A stretch of DNA of 64,000 bases from Mycolicibacterium neworleansense (GCF_001245615.1 NZ_CWKH01000001.1:1736001-1800000); one strand, 5' to 3'; numbered from the stretch's first letter, positions 32,331-42,348 are shown. A program made the numbers and translations. The notes: generated from the sequence alone by a model not told the origin.

Positions 32331-35300
32331 TCATCCCACGCTCACACTCACACTTGCCCCCTCGGAGATCCGGGACAGTTCGTCGAGCAGCGCCTTCCAC
32401 TCACGTTCAACACCGTCGAGCACCGCGGTGAAGGTCTGCCTGAGCTCGTCGACCACTCCGAGGGCGAACTGCAGATCGATGGCGGCGATGGTGTCCAGCG
32501 CCGTCCCGAACGACTCGGTCTTGTCGACCAGCGGGGCCAGCACCGCGCTGGGCCGCATGGTTGCCAATTGCGCCTTGATCGGCACGAACGGATCGGCGCC
32601 GGCGAACAAGGCTGCCGGCGACAACGACCGCAGTTGCGCGATACAGGTATCGAACACGTGCCCGAGTTCAGCTGCCAACGCCGCCGGTGAGTGCAGACCG
32701 AGCAGGGAGATCGCAGCGCGGATGACGCCACGCACCGCGTCCTCGACCGCGGCCGGGTCGAGGACCTCGACACTGGCCAACACCCGGTCCAGCCCGGCCT
32801 GCAGCCGGCCGATCACCGACTCCGGCATCAACGGCTCGATCCCGGCGAACAGGCCGTCGACGAGTTTGAACAAACCGTTGGCCAGCTCGTCGCCCAGCGC
32901 CACGAACCGGGCCTCGATACGGGCGCCGATGGCGTCGAGTTGATCGGCCAGCGTGCTCGGGTCGATCCGATCGAACACCGCATCCAGGAATGCCGCCGTC
33001 GCGGTCGTCGGGTCCAGACTTCCCGACACCAATTCATCCGGAAGCGCCGCGTCGAGTGCGCGGGCCAGCACCCGGATGCTGCGCCCCAACGTGGCCGAGT
33101 CCGATGTCTGCCGCAGCCGCGCGGCGTGCTGAGCGACGTCTGTATCGGTCGCCGCGCTGACCCGGGTGTCGAACTGGACATTCCCGGCAGCCGTGTTCAG
33201 CTGAACGCCCGCCGCGGCGTCGACATCCAGGACGGCCACCGCCAGCCGGAACGACTCCAGGTCACGGCGCAGCCGCGCCAGCGGGCCGTCACCGGCGTTG
33301 GGGTCCAGCCAGGTCAGCCGCGCGTCGAGCGCATCGCCGAGCTGGACCGCGAATCCGGTGGCCGGGTCGGTCAGCGCGCGCAAACCCCTTGTCGCCGTGG
33401 CAAGTCCGGCCAGTGCAGGTTCCAGAGCATCCCCGGCAAGGTCTGCCAGCCGGTCCCGCACCTCACCGAGAAACAGCGCCAGCGGGCGCAAGACGTCGCC
33501 GAGCTGGAAACCGTCACCGGCCACCGGCGCCGGGGCCGCGCCGGAGACACCGGAGGCCAGCCGCTGCCCCAACCGGCTGGACATCTGGTGAGGCATGTCG
33601 GCCAGCCCGCCCAACGCGGCTCGCAGCGTGGCCGCAATATCGATGCGGTCCAACAGGTCTCGCAAAGCCTGGTACGCCGCCCGCATCGGGGCGAACAGCG
33701 GCGCCGGGTCCAGTGCGGCGGTCAAGCCGTCGATCAGATCCTGGAACCTGTCCTCCAGCGGCGCGATCAGGGTGCGCGGGTCGGCACGGTCGAGCTGGGC
33801 GATCACATCGTCGAACAGCCGCTGCGCGGCATCGATCAAAGGTTGCAGGCTGAGCCGGTCCACCGCAGCGGCCAGTTCCTCGTAGGGCGGATCGAGTTCG
33901 GCGATCAGCGCGGACGGCGTGGCCTTGGCAAGTGCGTCACCGGCCACCTGCCAGATTCCCTCGACAGGGGCGATCAGGGCGCCGACATCGATGGCCAGGA
34001 CGGCCTTGTCGAACGGGGTCGAGATCTCGGCGGCGATGTTCATCTCACGCAACACCGCCGCAGCCGTGGCCACGGCGACCTTGACCGGCTCCGGGACGTC
34101 TCCACCACCGACCGCCTCGACGACCTGATTTCGAATGCCGTGCAGCAGGTCCAGGGTCGCGGTCCCCGCTGCGTCGAAATCGATGCCATTCAGTTGATCG
34201 ACGATGCGGGCGAGCTGCGCGGCGATTTCCTGCACGAACGGCACCAGCCGATCCACGATGTCGCCGAGCGGTTCGATGACGGCATCGACCGCGTCGCGGA
34301 TCGGTGCGACATCGATGTCGGTGAGCAGTCCGTTCACCTGCGCCACCACAGCAGCGATCCCGCCGGTGACGGTCGACGGATCAAGTGAGGCGATCGTGGC
34401 GTTCAGCTCCCGGATCGGCGCGACCGCCTCGTCGAGGAAGCCGAACCCGTCGAACGTCAGCACCTTCTGCTGGGCGGCGACCACCGCGGCCACCGCGTCG
34501 TCGCGCAGCCCGCGTACCGGCAATCGGTCCAAAACCTTTGCAGCTTCGTCGAACCCGCGGTCCAACTCGGACAGCAGATCGTCCAGCCGATCCAGCCCGG
34601 AAGCCGCCAGCAGTTCGTCCTTCATCGCCGCCATGGCCGCTGTCACAGCGTCCGGGGTGAGTTGTTCGAGCGCGTCGGCCATCCCGTCCAACGACTCGAC
34701 GAGCTGGCGGGGAATGTCCTCACCGGGCAGTGGCAGCGCAGCCGCCAGCCGGTCCAGCGAGGCGGCCAGATTCAGGTCGGGCAGCGCGTTGGCGGCGGTG
34801 CGCAGATCGGTGGCCAGCCCGGCCGCGAAACCGGGCATCGCGACGGCCACGGCATCGACGGCGGCGCCGACCTCATCGATAATCGCCAGCAGGGCAGGAA
34901 CATCCGGTGCCGGCGCGGCCATCAGTGCGTAGCCGGCGTCCAGCCGCACGCCGACGGCAGTCACGGCCGCCTGCAGCGGTCCCGCATCGCCGGCGCCGGT
35001 CACCAGCGTCAAGGCGCGCTCGGCTCCGTTCAGCAGCTGCTGCACCGCGGCCAGATCCAGCCCGGTCAGCACAGTGCCCAGGATGTCGAGGAGTTCCGCC
35101 GGATCCGGGTCGCCGGCCAGCGCCGACAACGCCTGTAACGGGCCGGTGAACTCGTCGGGAATGTCGATCTGCAGTGTGTGCGCGGCCTGGTCGGTGATCT
35201 CTCGCAGCATTGTCTCGAGGTTCAGCGAACCTCCCAGCGCGGCGAAGATCCGGTCCAGCACCACTGCGCCGTCACCGCCACCGCCGAATGCCTCGGCCAG

Positions 35301-35612
35301 TACGATCAGCCGCTCGGTGGTCACCTCGAACCCGCCGACAATCTCTGCGATGCCACGCAGATCAGGTAGGTCGATCAACTCGGACAATGCTTGGAGTGCC
35401 TGCCCGCCAAGATCATTGACGACGGCCGGGTCCAGCTTCACCGCACCGGCCGCGGTCAGGGCCGACCCCAGGTCACCGAGTAGGACCGTGGGGTCGAGGT
35501 CTGCCACCGACAGCTGCTGGGCCTGCTCGAATGCGTTTCTGGCCCGGGTGAGGGCACTGTCGATCGCCGCGAAGTCCAGGGCGTTGATCTCGGCTTCGAA
35601 GGTGGCCATCAT
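32331..35612 (-). CDS. 1093-aa helical protein, candidate tape measure
   Basis: 1093 aa, almost entirely Ala/Leu/Asp-rich amphipathic helix, with loosely repeated units of about 35-45 residues built on a LIAPLExxFxxLIDxL-like pattern broken by Asp-Pro pairs. No catalytic motif or signal peptide was seen. It is the only long helical protein in the locus, so it is the best candidate for the length-setting tape measure. At about 0.15 nm per helical residue it would span roughly 160 nm; both role and length are inference. Start ATG overlaps the upstream stop (ATGA), and the stop lies seven bases before the Rhs gene. Confidence 0.6.
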   Translation of the reverse strand: MMATFEAEINALDFAAIDSALTRARNAFEQAQQLSVADLDPTVLLGDLGSALTAAGAVKLDPAVVNDLGGQALQALSELIDLPDLRGIAEIVGGFEVTTERLIVLAEAFGGGGDGAVVLDRIFAALGGSLNLETMLREITDQAAHTLQIDIPDEFTGPLQALSALAGDPDPAELLDILGTVLTGLDLAAVQQLLNGAERALTLVTGAGDAGPLQAAVTAVGVRLDAGYALMAAPAPDVPALLAIIDEVGAAVDAVAVAMPGFAAGLATDLRTAANALPDLNLAASLDRLAAALPLPGEDIPRQLVESLDGMADALEQLTPDAVTAAMAAMKDELLAASGLDRLDDLLSELDRGFDEAAKVLDRLPVRGLRDDAVAAVVAAQQKVLTFDGFGFLDEAVAPIRELNATIASLDPSTVTGGIAAVVAQVNGLLTDIDVAPIRDAVDAVIEPLGDIVDRLVPFVQEIAAQLARIVDQLNGIDFDAAGTATLDLLHGIRNQVVEAVGGGDVPEPVKVAVATAAAVLREMNIAAEISTPFDKAVLAIDVGALIAPVEGIWQVAGDALAKATPSALIAELDPPYEELAAAVDRLSLQPLIDAAQRLFDDVIAQLDRADPRTLIAPLEDRFQDLIDGLTAALDPAPLFAPMRAAYQALRDLLDRIDIAATLRAALGGLADMPHQMSSRLGQRLASGVSGAAPAPVAGDGFQLGDVLRPLALFLGEVRDRLADLAGDALEPALAGLATATRGLRALTDPATGFAVQLGDALDARLTWLDPNAGDGPLARLRRDLESFRLAVAVLDVDAAAGVQLNTAAGNVQFDTRVSAATDTDVAQHAARLRQTSDSATLGRSIRVLARALDAALPDELVSGSLDPTTATAAFLDAVFDRIDPSTLADQLDAIGARIEARFVALGDELANGLFKLVDGLFAGIEPLMPESVIGRLQAGLDRVLASVEVLDPAAVEDAVRGVIRAAISLLGLHSPAALAAELGHVFDTCIAQLRSLSPAALFAGADPFVPIKAQLATMRPSAVLAPLVDKTESFGTALDTIAAIDLQFALGVVDELRQTFTAVLDGVEREWKALLDELSRISEGASVSVSVG

Positions 35613-37186
35613 GTCCCCCGTGGGTAGCTGAGCCGGGCGTCGGTGATCTCGACGGTGCAGAACAGGGCGCTGGCCAACACCGGCGCCCCTGCGAGGTACG
35701 CCTCGGCCGGCAGTCCGACGCGCACGGCGGTGATCGTCGGCTGATCGACGGTCAGCAAGGTATGACCGCCCAGCCGGATCGGGCGGGCCGCGGGGTCGGG
35801 GTCGAGTACCACGATGCGCACCAATGGATCTGGGTCGGCAACCCAGTACAGCGTGCCGGTGCCGGCGCTGACCTCGATCGCGGCGGCTTCCTCGACGCGC
35901 ACCGGCTGCGGAAGGTCGATCCAGATCACGCCGACCGCGGTGGACGGATCGACGGTGACGGTGCCGGGCTCGCCGAGGGCATCCGCGGCCGTTCCGGACG
36001 GGATGGGGGTCGCCGCCACCAGCCGGACAAGCAGCTCGGTCCGCTGCGGGCAGTAGCCAACCAGGCCGATACGGCTGATCTGCTCACCGCGCAATGCCAG
36101 CGGCGGCAGGACCCGCAGCACCCGGTCCTGCCGGACCACCGCGCCATGCTGCGCACCGGGGGCCGGCATCGGATCGGATACGTCTGCCAGCCGACAGCCG
36201 TTGTAGGTGACCCGCACATCGGCCAGCACCGAGGCCGGCGCGGCCAGTGGCAACGGGGAATCCACGGGCAACGCGACCGGTTCCCCGGACAGTTCGACAG
36301 TGGTGGTGCCGGAGAGCTCACGGATCAGCTCGCCGGCCACCGGGGTCAGCCGGAACCGCACCTGGCACGGATATTTGCTCGTGAGCTTGACGCTGCCGGC
36401 TACCGGGCCACCCGCGGCGCGCAATTGCTCGACCGCGGCGGCCAACGCCACCGTGACGTCCTGTCGCTGCTCGGTGCCCTCGGGCAACGGGCCCGGAAAG
36501 CTCCACAACGTCGCTCCGTCCGGACCGGTCAGGGTCAGGTCCACCGGGGTCGGGGCCGCCCAACCGTAGACCCGCTGCACGGTCAACGGGCGGATCTCGA
36601 ACTCGGCAGGAGTGGCGCCCTTGACCACGGCGATGCGCAGCGGGCCGGCCAGGTCAGGCATGCGCAGCACGGCACTGTCGAAGGTGGCCCCGGTCAGCAT
36701 CGGCGGTATCGGACCGCTCCCGGCAACGGCGGGCACCGCCACCACCGGCGTCCAACCGCCACCCGGGGCGGGCTGACTGACCGCGATCCGATAACCGTTG
36801 ACTTTCAGGTCACCTACGGAACGGAAGGTGATGCCGTCGGCCTTAAGGCCGGTGAGCTTGAGCGCCCGGATCCGCCGGCCGGCCGGCACGCTCACGGTCA
36901 GTTCGTTGCCGGGCCCACTGGCGAGCTCGCCGAGGGAGTAGCCGGCGAAATCGGGCACCCGGGCCGCCTGCACCTCGACGGTCACCGGGTCGAGTTCGGC
37001 CCGGTCGGTCCCGGGTAACGCTGCCCCCCAGTCGAATTCGAAGTCCACCCCCTCGGCGGGCACTTCGACCACCGGAGGCAGCACGAGGATCTGCCCGACC
37101 CGTGCGCCGACGGCGGCGACGGTGTCCAACCGAACTGCCTTCTGGTCCGGCAAGAGCAGGGTGAGCACGTCGAGCGCGGCGATCAT
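35609..37186 (-). CDS. Unrecognised beta-rich protein of contractile locus
   Basis: 525 aa, no family recognised. The sequence is mostly short beta strands with many Val/Pro/Gly and no cysteine clusters, membrane segment or Walker motif. It resembles a multi-domain beta-sandwich structural protein, such as a fibre, collar or carbohydrate-binding part. It is coupled by four-base overlaps to both neighbours, which ties it to the particle. Confidence 0.55.
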   Translation of the reverse strand: MIAALDVLTLLLPDQKAVRLDTVAAVGARVGQILVLPPVVEVPAEGVDFEFDWGAALPGTDRAELDPVTVEVQAARVPDFAGYSLGELASGPGNELTVSVPAGRRIRALKLTGLKADGITFRSVGDLKVNGYRIAVSQPAPGGGWTPVVAVPAVAGSGPIPPMLTGATFDSAVLRMPDLAGPLRIAVVKGATPAEFEIRPLTVQRVYGWAAPTPVDLTLTGPDGATLWSFPGPLPEGTEQRQDVTVALAAAVEQLRAAGGPVAGSVKLTSKYPCQVRFRLTPVAGELIRELSGTTTVELSGEPVALPVDSPLPLAAPASVLADVRVTYNGCRLADVSDPMPAPGAQHGAVVRQDRVLRVLPPLALRGEQISRIGLVGYCPQRTELLVRLVAATPIPSGTAADALGEPGTVTVDPSTAVGVIWIDLPQPVRVEEAAAIEVSAGTGTLYWVADPDPLVRIVVLDPDPAARPIRLGGHTLLTVDQPTITAVRVGLPAEAYLAGAPVLASALFCTVEITDARLSYPRGT

Positions 37187-38082
37187 CCGGTCACCGCCAG
37201 CGGGAATCGGGCCAGTTCGATCCCGACGGAAGGGGATGCGCCGTCGTGGGCGACGTAGACCACGAGTTGGTCGTCGGCGGGCGCGGCTGGGGGCTCGTAG
37301 CGGAATTCCGCGGCGTCGTCGGCGACGGTGATCAACCGGGTACCGTCCGGCCCCACGGCCCCTCCGGACAGGCTCCCTGCGCCGGGCCGGCCACCGGCAT
37401 CGACCACCCGCACCGCGAGCTCACCGAAGGGGCTGACCGTCGGCGGGTCCTCGGTCAGCCGTGACGTGCCCGCGGCACCGACTCGAATGGTCAACGGAAC
37501 CACCGGATCCCCGGCGCGGATCAGCAGCGGCCACGGTTGCAGTGCGACGGGCAGCATCGCGGTTCGCACCAGCGCGGCGGTGATCTCCACCCCGGTCACA
37601 CCGGGCGCGTTCGGCGGCCAGAACCAACCGTCAGCACGCACCTCGACGACAGGCAGAGAATCCGGCTCACCAGGAATGACCGCAACCGACTCGGGCAGTA
37701 GGCAATCCAGGACGAACCCGGGATCACCCGGCGCGGTCAGGGCACTGGCGGTGCGCAGCTCCCGGCTGTCGAGCTCGTAGAGCAGTGCGTCCAACGCGGC
37801 CGCGGTCTGCGCGCGGGTGCCGTTGTCGGCGGGCCGGACCTCGATGCGCATCGCACAACGCAGCCGTACTACCCGCCGCGGGTCGTCGGCGCCGGGAACC
37901 TGCTCGGGTCGCCGCCCCGCGCCGAACTTCTCGGCGAGGACCTCGGCGTGGACGGCACCCACCAGCACGGCGATCTGGTTGGTGTCGGCGGGCCCCGGAG
38001 TGACGAACACCCGGCCCGCCAGCGGCGCGGTGAGCCGGCCGCCGAGCACATCGGCGAGGCGCTTCTCCAGGTCGGCGATCAT
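37183..38082 (-). CDS. Unrecognised protein of contractile locus, possible tail terminator
   Basis: 299 aa. The N-terminal ~120 residues (MIADLEKRLADVL..., RRVVRLRCAMRIEVRP, AALDALLYELDSREL) have the helix-strand-strand-helix rhythm seen in tail terminator/cap proteins and in Pvc16/DUF4255-like proteins. The C-terminal half is beta-rich with an Ig-like feel. The assignment is weak and based on size and rhythm. If right, it would cap the sheath and tube. Overlaps the 525-aa gene by four bases. Confidence 0.45.
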   Translation of the reverse strand: MIADLEKRLADVLGGRLTAPLAGRVFVTPGPADTNQIAVLVGAVHAEVLAEKFGAGRRPEQVPGADDPRRVVRLRCAMRIEVRPADNGTRAQTAAALDALLYELDSRELRTASALTAPGDPGFVLDCLLPESVAVIPGEPDSLPVVEVRADGWFWPPNAPGVTGVEITAALVRTAMLPVALQPWPLLIRAGDPVVPLTIRVGAAGTSRLTEDPPTVSPFGELAVRVVDAGGRPGAGSLSGGAVGPDGTRLITVADDAAEFRYEPPAAPADDQLVVYVAHDGASPSVGIELARFPLAVTG

Positions 38083-38091
38083 GCGTCGGCC

Positions 38092-39576
38092 CTACCGCGG
38101 CGGCCGGATGATCGGCCCCAGCACAACGCCCTGGCCCGGGTCCACTCGTGTCGTCAGCCTGGTCATCTCCGATCGCAACTGGTCGTTGTTGCGATTGAGC
38201 TCGAGCAGCATTTCCTCACGGGTGATTCCGGTTGACCGCGGCGGGATCTGACGTTGCATGTCGGCCAGCTGCCCGTCGACCCGGCGGCGTTCGGTGGCCA
38301 TCTCGGCCCGCAGGGCGGCGTCGCGGCTGTCGAGTGTGGCGTTGGTGCGCTGCTGAACGGCCGCGAGTTCGGTGTTCGTGGCGTTCAGCCCGACCTGGAT
38401 CTCGTCGAGACCGACTTGAAATGTGCTGAGCTGCTGGGTGAGCCCGCGAATCCGGTCGTCCACGGTCGCGGTGAAGGCGGCCAACAGCTCGGGGCGGGCC
38501 GCGGTGATCGCGGCGCTCACCCGGTCATCCAACGACCCTTGCAGTTCGGTGATCCGCTGATCGACGGCGGAACGCAGGGCCGAGGCCGCGGCGTCGACAC
38601 GCTCGGTCAGCGTGGCATCACTGGCCGTCTGCCCCTGCCTGATCAGCTCGGTCAGATCGGTGGTGATGGTCGCCTGCAGCTCACCGCGGAAGTCGGCGGC
38701 GGCGCTGCGGGCGGCCTGCACCGCGGACTGGGTCACCTCGTCGATGCGGGTACCGAGCTGGACCTGCATCGCCTCGGTCAGCGTCCGCGCACTGTCCTCG
38801 GCCTGGCGTTGCGCGGTGACCCTGGTCTCCTCCAGCAGCTCGGCTTTGACCGCGGCGGTCAGGCGCGCCGGCCGGCTCTTGATCGCGTCGGTGAGTTCCT
38901 GCTCGGTCACCAGAGTGGTCTGCAGTTCGGTGAGGCGGCGTTCGAATTCCGCGGCATCCAACAGCGACCCGGTCGGGGTGGTCAGGCGTTGCCGGAGCTG
39001 GTCGACCTGGTTCAGGCCATCGAGCAGGGCTGCCGGGGTGATGTCGCCGAGCCCGGTCGCGAACGAGCTGACCGCCGACACAGTCGCGCCGATGGCGTCC
39101 AGCGACGAGCGCAGCGCCGCGATCTCGTTGCGGGGGTCCTTCATTCCAGACACGGTGCGGGACAACACCGTCAGAGCCGAGGCCCGGTCCAGATCATTGG
39201 TCTCCTGCCGGCTGGTGACCGTCCGCAGATCCCGCACCTCGCGGTTCACCTCATCGAGCCGTCCGCTGACGAGGGCCGCCTGACGTTCGATCGACGTGAC
39301 CCGCGCGGCAGCCACCGGGTCGGACAGCGGCCCGCCTTCGATCAGTGTCCTCAGCCGCGGATCCAGCCAGCCGAGCGTGACCTGGTCGGGATGGTCGTGG
39401 GCGGGCACCGCGGTCTCGGTGCCGTCGGCGACGACCGCGCGGGCGACTTCCAGCAACGCGCCGACCACGGTGTTCCAGTCGGCCGCGGCGATGACTTCGC
39501 CGCGCGCCCGCGACGACAGCGGCAGCAGCCGGTCCGTGAGGGCCTTCAGCCGTTCGATGTCGGCAACGCTGGCCAT
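38092..39576 (-). CDS. Coiled-coil fibre-type protein (paralogue of the 317-aa protein)
   Basis: 494 aa. After residue ~45 it carries AADWNTVVGALLEVARAVV and then a HDHPDQV segment, also found in the 317-aa protein upstream. From about 110 to 470 it is heptad-rich helix with many Gln, Thr and Arg, typical of trimeric tail-fibre shafts, ending in a short Pro/Arg tail. No receptor-binding domain is recognisable. Probably an elongated particle component; its position after the baseplate genes supports a fibre role. Confidence 0.6.
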   Translation of the reverse strand: MASVADIERLKALTDRLLPLSSRARGEVIAAADWNTVVGALLEVARAVVADGTETAVPAHDHPDQVTLGWLDPRLRTLIEGGPLSDPVAAARVTSIERQAALVSGRLDEVNREVRDLRTVTSRQETNDLDRASALTVLSRTVSGMKDPRNEIAALRSSLDAIGATVSAVSSFATGLGDITPAALLDGLNQVDQLRQRLTTPTGSLLDAAEFERRLTELQTTLVTEQELTDAIKSRPARLTAAVKAELLEETRVTAQRQAEDSARTLTEAMQVQLGTRIDEVTQSAVQAARSAAADFRGELQATITTDLTELIRQGQTASDATLTERVDAAASALRSAVDQRITELQGSLDDRVSAAITAARPELLAAFTATVDDRIRGLTQQLSTFQVGLDEIQVGLNATNTELAAVQQRTNATLDSRDAALRAEMATERRRVDGQLADMQRQIPPRSTGITREEMLLELNRNNDQLRSEMTRLTTRVDPGQGVVLGPIIRPPR

Positions 39577-39579
39577 CGC

Positions 39580-40533
39580 CTAACTCCCCCCGAGCTTGGA
39601 GGTGCGCTGAAGGAGGCTGGTGCGCCGATAGGTGTCGAGTTCCTGGTCGGCACTCAGCGCACCGCCGCTGGCGGCGAAGGCCTGCGTGATACCGACCATG
39701 GTCTTGACGTTGTCGTTGTTCAGGAACGCGTCGGCGTCGGCGCCCTGCGCCTGCGCGATGTGCTGTACCTCGGCGGCCAGCACTGCGCCTGCATCGGCCA
39801 GTTTTGTCGAGTACTCCAGAGTGCTGCTCTGCCGGGCCAATTCGAGGTCCTCTACCCTCTGCAGGATCCGGTCGCGGTCGGCGCCGACGACTCCCCCGAC
39901 GTCGAGCACCTTGGTGGTGACCCGGCGCAGATTCTGGCTTTCGATATCGCGACGCAATTCCAGCATGCTGTTGCCGAACGACGTGATGAAGCGGCGCAGG
40001 TTGCCCTGCACCTCGTCGATCTTGGCGGCGATCTCGGGGTGGTCATGTCCGCGCGGGCTGACCAGGGAGGTGAGCTCGAGCACCGCCCCAGCCACATCCG
40101 CCACCGCGTTCACCAACTGATTCCAGTCGCCGGCGCGGATCGCCTCACCGGGTGCCTTGCCGCCGACCGCCGTCGCGCTCGTGCGGGCCGCGGTGACGGT
40201 CTGCTGAACCGGTCCCAGATCGGCATCCGGCACATCCTGGATCGGAGTGTCGCGGAAGTCATCTGGCCGGATAGGAACCGGGACGAAGGTGGGCAGTGGC
40301 ACCGGCAGCGTGGTGACCACCCCGGTGAACAACGGCGAGATCACATTGGGATGTTTGACCGCGATCTGCCACTGGCCCGGATCGAGGTCGCGGACCAGCA
40401 GGGTGCCGTCCAGGAACGGTTTACGTTCCAGCGTTTGGCCGGTGACCGGGTTGGTCAGCGTGACCACCGCGTCCCGGTTGGCCGGCGGATAGTTTTGCAG
40501 CCTGATGCTGAGGCTGCTCTTGGCGACTGGCAT
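39580..40533 (-). CDS. Baseplate-associated or fibre protein with DWN/HDHP motif
   Basis: 317 aa. An N-terminal beta-sandwich-like domain (about residues 1-95, with LERKPFLDGTLLVRDLDPG) is followed by AGDWNQLVNAVADVAGAVL, the RGHDHPEIAAKI segment, and a helical, heptad-rich region to the end. The DWN...HDHP unit is shared with the 494-aa protein, so the two are probably related parts of one fibre. Its start has an AAAGGAG site. Lies between the 167-aa and 494-aa genes. Confidence 0.6.
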   Translation of the reverse strand: MPVAKSSLSIRLQNYPPANRDAVVTLTNPVTGQTLERKPFLDGTLLVRDLDPGQWQIAVKHPNVISPLFTGVVTTLPVPLPTFVPVPIRPDDFRDTPIQDVPDADLGPVQQTVTAARTSATAVGGKAPGEAIRAGDWNQLVNAVADVAGAVLELTSLVSPRGHDHPEIAAKIDEVQGNLRRFITSFGNSMLELRRDIESQNLRRVTTKVLDVGGVVGADRDRILQRVEDLELARQSSTLEYSTKLADAGAVLAAEVQHIAQAQGADADAFLNNDNVKTMVGITQAFAASGGALSADQELDTYRRTSLLQRTSKLGGS

Positions 40534-40561
40534 CAGCGTCTCCTTTGTCTCGGTCCGGCCC

Positions 40562-41065
40562 TCAGCGGGCCAGCCACTGCAGGTCTCCGAACGGGAACTC
40601 GACTTCCCAGAACAAGGTCAGGTCGTGGTCGGCCGCCTTGGTCACCGGCGTGAAGACGACCCGGTTGTAGAGCACGTCACCGCCGGCTCTCCGGGACATC
40701 AGCGCGGCCTCGCGCAGGGTTCCGACGCCGGCCGCATTGGGCAGGGTGGCCCGCACCTTGACCAGCACCCGGCTGCGCGTCTCGTCGACCGAGGTGGTGA
40801 ACGCCTCGGCCGGAATCGCCGCGACGGTGTCGCCGGTGATCCCGGGTTGGCCGGTGCCGTCGTCGTTTCCGAGCGCAGCGACGGTTACGGCGGTGGGGTC
40901 GGCGTCACTGGTACCGACAGCCATGTGGGTGATGGGAGCGCCGGCGCCGGTGAACAACTCGGCGATCAGCTGGCCGCCGGTGCGCAACACCGTGTTGTGG
41001 GCTTGCCGGGTCTGCAGCACGGTCCCGTACCGGTCGACGAGCTCGACCTTCAACTGTGCTCGCAT
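40562..41065 (-). CDS. Phage-tail-type accessory protein (fibre-like)
   Basis: 167 aa. The pattern HNTVLRTGGQLIAELFTG, ITHMAVGTS, then a late MYNRVVF-like segment (VLYNRVVFTPVTKAADHDLT) occurs in small tail proteins next to fibres in phages and phage-like particles. ATG 41065 is used because AGGAG lies six bases upstream; a longer frame would overlap the preceding gene. Its exact place in the particle is unknown. Confidence 0.65.
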   Translation of the reverse strand: MRAQLKVELVDRYGTVLQTRQAHNTVLRTGGQLIAELFTGAGAPITHMAVGTSDADPTAVTVAALGNDDGTGQPGITGDTVAAIPAEAFTTSVDETRSRVLVKVRATLPNAAGVGTLREAALMSRRAGGDVLYNRVVFTPVTKAADHDLTLFWEVEFPFGDLQWLAR

Positions 41066-41079
41066 GTCGTCTCCTGTCC

Positions 41080-42348
41080 CTACTCGTAGGTGCTGTCGTC
41101 GTATGCCGTGACGCCGAACAGGCCGCCGGAGTCGGTCAGCCGATCGACGCCCACCGTCCCGATCTCGTGTTGCGCCATCCCGCTGATGCACGTCAGGTGA
41201 TCGAGTTGGCGTTGGCTGTCGTGCAGCGGCCGGAACCGGACCTCGGCGTCCACCCCGGCCGCGGCCAGTTCGCGGATACCGGTGCCGACCGATCCGCACA
41301 GCTGTTCGCGGGCCAGGAGGGCGTCGTCGAGCCGACCGGCGTCACTGACCAGGGCGGTGGCGTCCAAGTCGACCCGGATGGTGGCCGGACGCCGCTCGAA
41401 CCAGCTCAGGTCCAGGTAGGCGGCCGGATCCAGATAGAACAGTGCGTGATCGAATTGGGATGTGTCCCAACGCCCCTCGGTCAGATCAAGCCCGGCCAGC
41501 GCCAGCAGCGCGCGGTCCAATCCTGGGGCGTCGAAATGGGCGACCGGCAGGAACCACAGATCGTTGGGTCCGGGCCGCAGCGTCAGTGCCCGTGGCTCGC
41601 CGACATCGGCCGGCGTCCAGGTGGTGCCGGGGACGACCTGGCGGATGCCGTGCAGCTTGGCGGTGACGTCGGATCGGTTGAGCTGCGCGGTGATCGAGCC
41701 GTCGGGCCGGGCCCGCAGCCACAACCGATCACCGAGGCGCAGCTCGCCGAGGTAGGCCAGTCCCTCGCCGGTGGTCGCGTTGACCAGTACGGGCACGTAT
41801 TCACTGTGTTCACCACCGACGCAAAGCACCGACAGCGCAGCTGGATCTAAGCCGCCGTGGCAGACCTGCCGGGTCAGTGGCTCGACCGCCCCGGGACCAC
41901 CGAGCCGCACCGTGCGCAGCTGCGGCTGGTTCTCGATGAACGCATGCCCGCTGCGGGTGAATTCGGTGGCCCATGTCTCGAACGGCGGTAACACCTCGAT
42001 GTCGTTCACCCTTTCGAACTCGTCGACGTAGTGCCGGGTGAACGCCATGAGTGCGGGAACGCTGACGGCCCCGTGTTCCAGCCGCGCGGTACGCAACGCA
42101 TGCAGCCATCCGCGATACTCGCCGAGCCCCTGCCAGGGCTGCGGTGGGATGTCCAGCAACGCACCGAGCGCCGCAGCCTCCGACAGCTCGACCGTGGTGT
42201 CGAACCAGTGGGCGCGCTGGATGATCCGCGCGACCTCGTCGACGATGTCCAACTGCAGCCCGGACACTTCGGCCAGCCCGGTGACCAACTCCCCGTCCCG
42301 GTACAGGGTGGGCAGGCGGCCGGCGATGGCTTCGGCGTGCGAGGTCAT
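41080..42348 (-). CDS. gpI-like baseplate protein
   Basis: 422 aa. The N-terminal ~120 residues match the phage tail protein I type: LPTLYRDGELVTGLAEV, then LEHGAVSVPALMAFTRHYV. In P2-like tails gpI works with gpJ to link wedges and fibres. The protein is longer than P2 gpI (about 176 aa); the added C-terminal part (~200-420) is beta-rich and could hold a fibre-attachment domain. Overlaps the gpJ-like gene by four bases. Confidence 0.8.
   Translation of the reverse strand: MTSHAEAIAGRLPTLYRDGELVTGLAEVSGLQLDIVDEVARIIQRAHWFDTTVELSEAAALGALLDIPPQPWQGLGEYRGWLHALRTARLEHGAVSVPALMAFTRHYVDEFERVNDIEVLPPFETWATEFTRSGHAFIENQPQLRTVRLGGPGAVEPLTRQVCHGGLDPAALSVLCVGGEHSEYVPVLVNATTGEGLAYLGELRLGDRLWLRARPDGSITAQLNRSDVTAKLHGIRQVVPGTTWTPADVGEPRALTLRPGPNDLWFLPVAHFDAPGLDRALLALAGLDLTEGRWDTSQFDHALFYLDPAAYLDLSWFERRPATIRVDLDATALVSDAGRLDDALLAREQLCGSVGTGIRELAAAGVDAEVRFRPLHDSQRQLDHLTCISGMAQHEIGTVGVDRLTDSGGLFGVTAYDDSTYE

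Noticed and set aside
32691..34388. 565-aa plus-strand open frame opposite the helical tape-measure candidate
   Set aside because: Arg/Gly/Gln-rich shadow sequence without a ribosome site. The minus-strand frame has consistent amphipathic periodicity and fits the operon.
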